DNA of 64,000 bases. Source: Streptomyces mangrovisoli (lineage in GTDB: Bacteria > Actinomycetota > Actinomycetes > Streptomycetales > Streptomycetaceae). The stretch spans positions 94,327 through 158,326 of the forward strand of contig NZ_LAVA02000005.1 of assembly GCF_000974985.2 (NCBI RefSeq). Reading direction: 5' to 3'. Positions 62,099 through 64,000 of this stretch are shown piece by piece. Position 1 is the first letter of the stretch. Every line of letters begins with the position of its first letter. The notes under the pieces were generated by a model, which saw nothing but the letters and a program-made list of their open reading frames with translations, made no database searches and was not told where the DNA came from. A program made the translations under genes and the position numbers.

Positions 62099-63430
62099 GT
62101 GACGGTGCGACGGGGTAAAGCGGCGCGACGGGGCAGGGCGGGACGGCGGGCGGACGGGCGCGGTGGAGCCCGCAGGGTCGCGTCCGGATGCGGCGCACTC
62201 CTGGGCGCGCTCCTGTGCGCCGCGGCCTCGGTGCCCGCCGCGGCGGCCACGGACGTCTCCTATGCCTACGACCCCCAGGACCGCACCGTCACCGGGGCGG
62301 ACGGCACCACGGACGCCCCGGCGCTGAGCTTCGGGACCTCGTACCGCAGCTCGCTGGCCAGGGGCACCACCGTGTACTACGGCGTCGATCTGGACGCGAG
62401 GAGCACCGCGTACGTCTCCGTCACCGCCGTACCCCCGGCCGGCGGGTCCGTCTCCGCGACCGACGGCGTGAAGGTCTCCTTGCAGGACGGGGGCGGCCGC
62501 TCCTGCTCGCTGTCCACCGAGGGCTTCGGCCCCGGCCGCAGTCCGCACCCCGTCACCGCGCTCGTGGCGCGCGAGACCTCCCCCGGCCGCACGCTGTGCC
62601 GGGACGCCGGCCGCTACTACGTCGTCGTCGAGCGCCGCGACGCGGTCAGCTCCTCCTCCGGCGACTGGGGGCTGGAGATCACACCGGTCTCCGAGGCCCC
62701 GCTCCAGGGCGGCGCGCTGGCCGGTTCGCCCGAGCCCTGGGACTCCGCGTCGCCCGAACCGCTCGCCGGCGCCGCCCGGGTCCGCCGCGGCGGGGCGGGG
62801 TTCGCGTCCGCGGCACCGCTCGGGCAGGGCGTCTGGCGGGACGACATCGCCCCCGGTCAGACCCTCTTCTACAAAGTGCCGGTCGACTGGGGCAGGCAGT
62901 TGTCCGCCACCGCGGAGCTGGGCGGTTCCGGTACCGGGCACGGTTATGTGGGTGGCGCCCTGGAGATCACCCTGTGCAACCCCGCGCGCGGCCCCGTGAC
63001 CGACACGGCGCTCTCCTACGACGGCTCCCCGAAGTCGGCCGCGCTCGACCCGCTGCCCCCCGTCCGCTACGCCAACCGCAACGGCGTCCTCGACCAGGTC
63101 GGCGAGGTGCGGTTCGCGGGGTCGTACTACCTCGTGGTGCACCTCAGCGCGCAGATGGCCGCGACCTACGGCGACGGGCCGTTCTCCGTGACCCTGCGGG
63201 TGCGCATCGACGGCACGGTGCAGCCCGGCCCGGCGTACGCGGGGGAGTCGGTGCCGAAGGGCCTGTTCGCCGTCTCCGCCGCCGAGCGGCGGGCGGCGGA
63301 CACGGGGGTGTCCGCGGACGGCACCACGGCGATGAGAGCGCTCGCGTACGGCGGCATCGGCGGCGGTACGGCGCTGCTGCTGGGCCTCGCGCTGTGGACG
63401 CTCGCGCTGCGGCGCGGGACACCGGCCTGA
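62099..63430 (+). CDS. secreted, membrane-anchored protein of unknown function
   Basis: A 443-residue protein with a very basic N-terminus (RRGKAARRGRAGRR) and a signal helix (GALLGALLCAAASVPAAAA). An outer region of about 350 residues has beta-rich pieces and two similar halves (GTTVYYGVDLDARSTAYVSV and GQTLFYKVPVDWGRQLSATA), each followed by a cysteine-containing segment. A C-terminal helix (AYGGIGGGTALLLGLALWTLAL) ends it. The repeated half pattern resembles pre-peptidase-type beta domains, but I cannot assign a family. GTG start. It follows the DLW-39 terminator and converges on the last gene. Confidence 0.75.
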   Translation: MTVRRGKAARRGRAGRRADGRGGARRVASGCGALLGALLCAAASVPAAAATDVSYAYDPQDRTVTGADGTTDAPALSFGTSYRSSLARGTTVYYGVDLDARSTAYVSVTAVPPAGGSVSATDGVKVSLQDGGGRSCSLSTEGFGPGRSPHPVTALVARETSPGRTLCRDAGRYYVVVERRDAVSSSSGDWGLEITPVSEAPLQGGALAGSPEPWDSASPEPLAGAARVRRGGAGFASAAPLGQGVWRDDIAPGQTLFYKVPVDWGRQLSATAELGGSGTGHGYVGGALEITLCNPARGPVTDTALSYDGSPKSAALDPLPPVRYANRNGVLDQVGEVRFAGSYYLVVHLSAQMAATYGDGPFSVTLRVRIDGTVQPGPAYAGESVPKGLFAVSAAERRAADTGVSADGTTAMRALAYGGIGGGTALLLGLALWTLALRRGTPA

Positions 63431-63446
63431 GCCCCGGGCACCGGGT

Positions 63447-64000
63447 TCAGATGCGGGCCAGCGCCCAGAAGCCGACGGCGTAGCAGGCGAGGGCGAGGAG
63501 CAGGACCGGGACGACCACCTTGGCCGGGGGCCCGGGGCGGCGGCGCGCCCGGCGCCGGGCGGCCCGCCCCTCCGGTGGCTCGGAGGGGGCCGCCGGGATC
63601 CGTGGAGCGACCGGCGCGACGGCGGTGTACGCGGCGGTGGGGCCGTCCGCCCGCCCGGCCGCAGCGGGCTGCCAGGGGGTGCCGGGGTGCGGGAGGTGTG
63701 GGGGCTGCGGGAGGGGCGTCCGACCCTCCTGGCTCAGGACCTGGGTGGTCGCGGTGGGCTGTGGGGGCGGCAGGGGGAAGCCGCCGTCCGTGTCCGACGG
63801 GGCGGAGGCGGCCGAGGGGGCGGCGGCGCCGGTGGGGGGACGCGCGGGGGGCGGCGGAACGGGCGGCGCGGCGGTCGGGGCCGCGGGCTCCCCGGTGGCG
63901 GACGGAGCGGCTGTGGGCGGACCGGGTTCGAGTGGACGGGCTTCGAGCGGACCGGCTTCGAGCGGACGGGCTTCAGGCGGCGGGCCGGGCCGGCCGGGTC
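63447..64000 (-). CDS. Pro-rich membrane protein, N-terminus beyond the window
   Basis: A leftward frame without a stop from the window end to the TGA at 63447-63449 (at least 184 codons), with GC-rich third positions. The visible part is a low-complexity Pro/Ala/Arg region followed by one C-terminal helix (AKVVVPVLLLALACYAVGFW) ending ALARI. It is a tail-anchored protein of unknown function, or the end of a larger one. It contains the 15-bp repeats at 63921-63980. The stop is 16 bases from the stop of the converging gene. Confidence 0.65.
   Translation of the reverse strand, partial: PGRPGPPPEARPLEAGPLEARPLEPGPPTAAPSATGEPAAPTAAPPVPPPPARPPTGAAAPSAASAPSDTDGGFPLPPPQPTATTQVLSQEGRTPLPQPPHLPHPGTPWQPAAAGRADGPTAAYTAVAPVAPRIPAAPSEPPEGRAARRRARRRPGPPAKVVVPVLLLALACYAVGFWALARI
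63921..63980. repeat. four 15-bp tandem repeats
   Basis: Four copies of a 15-bp unit of the type ACGGGCTTCGAGCGG (63921, 63936, 63951, 63966) with one to four differences each. They are read leftwards in frame as ARPLE/AGPLE pentapeptides. Confidence 0.8.

Overview
The window is the oriC-proximal centre of an actinobacterial chromosome, almost certainly a Streptomyces. The GC content is very high, with strongly GC-biased third codon positions and many GTG starts. The parS sequence GTTTCACGTGAAAC occurs many times, and the gene order is the one known from the S. coelicolor oriC region (SCO3916 down to about SCO3867): dnaB, rplI-rpsR-ssb-rpsF, femX, PBP, ino1, cca, murJ, sigM, trxBA, parBA, rsmG, jag, yidC, yidD, rnpA, rpmH, dnaA, oriC, dnaN, gnd, recF, dciA, gyrB, gyrA.

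Left part (1-10 kb): the end of an unidentified gene, a GlcG/HbpS-like protein, a divergent MFS/MarR pair with repeat operators, a GNAT, a serine hydrolase, the replicative helicase dnaB, a MATE exporter, and the rpsF-ssb-rpsR-rplI operon. Next (10-21.5 kb) come cell-wall and membrane genes: FemX, an alanine-racemase-like protein, a GT87-like mannosyltransferase and a bifunctional PBP. They are followed by a PadR regulator with a large palindromic operator, inositol-phosphate synthase, an MFS protein and an LppU-like protein. Then (21.5-33.6 kb) come cca, a DUF6049 membrane protein, murJ, a separate pseudokinase, sigM with its zinc anti-sigma factor, trxB-trxA behind a sigma-R-type promoter, and a GNAT.

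Core (33.8-53.7 kb): the leftward operon rpmH-rnpA-yidD-yidC-jag-rsmG-parA-parB and the rightward dnaA, oriC, dnaN, gnd, recF, dciA, gyrB, gyrA, DUF3566 and tRNA-Ile. oriC between dnaA and dnaN carries about 19 exact or near DnaA boxes. These genes form the replication-initiation, segregation and supercoiling unit, with the membrane-insertion (YidC/YidD/Jag) and RNase P genes attached.

Right part (53.7-64 kb) is more accessory: a large protein with an N-terminal HTH, a STAND-type NTPase, a membrane segment and 14 WD40 repeats; an amidohydrolase; a GT2 glycosyltransferase; a small secreted protein beside a degenerate repeat array; a DLW-39 family peptide; and two membrane or secreted proteins of unknown function, the last cut by the window end.

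Cross-cutting features: eleven exact parS sites, ten on the left of oriC and one on the right, often at the centre of long perfect palindromes that also look like transcription terminators. Two of them lie inside or at the edge of reading frames (the anti-sigma gene and the parA 5' part). A second cluster of DnaA-box-like sequences lies between dnaB and the MATE gene, about 36 kb from oriC.
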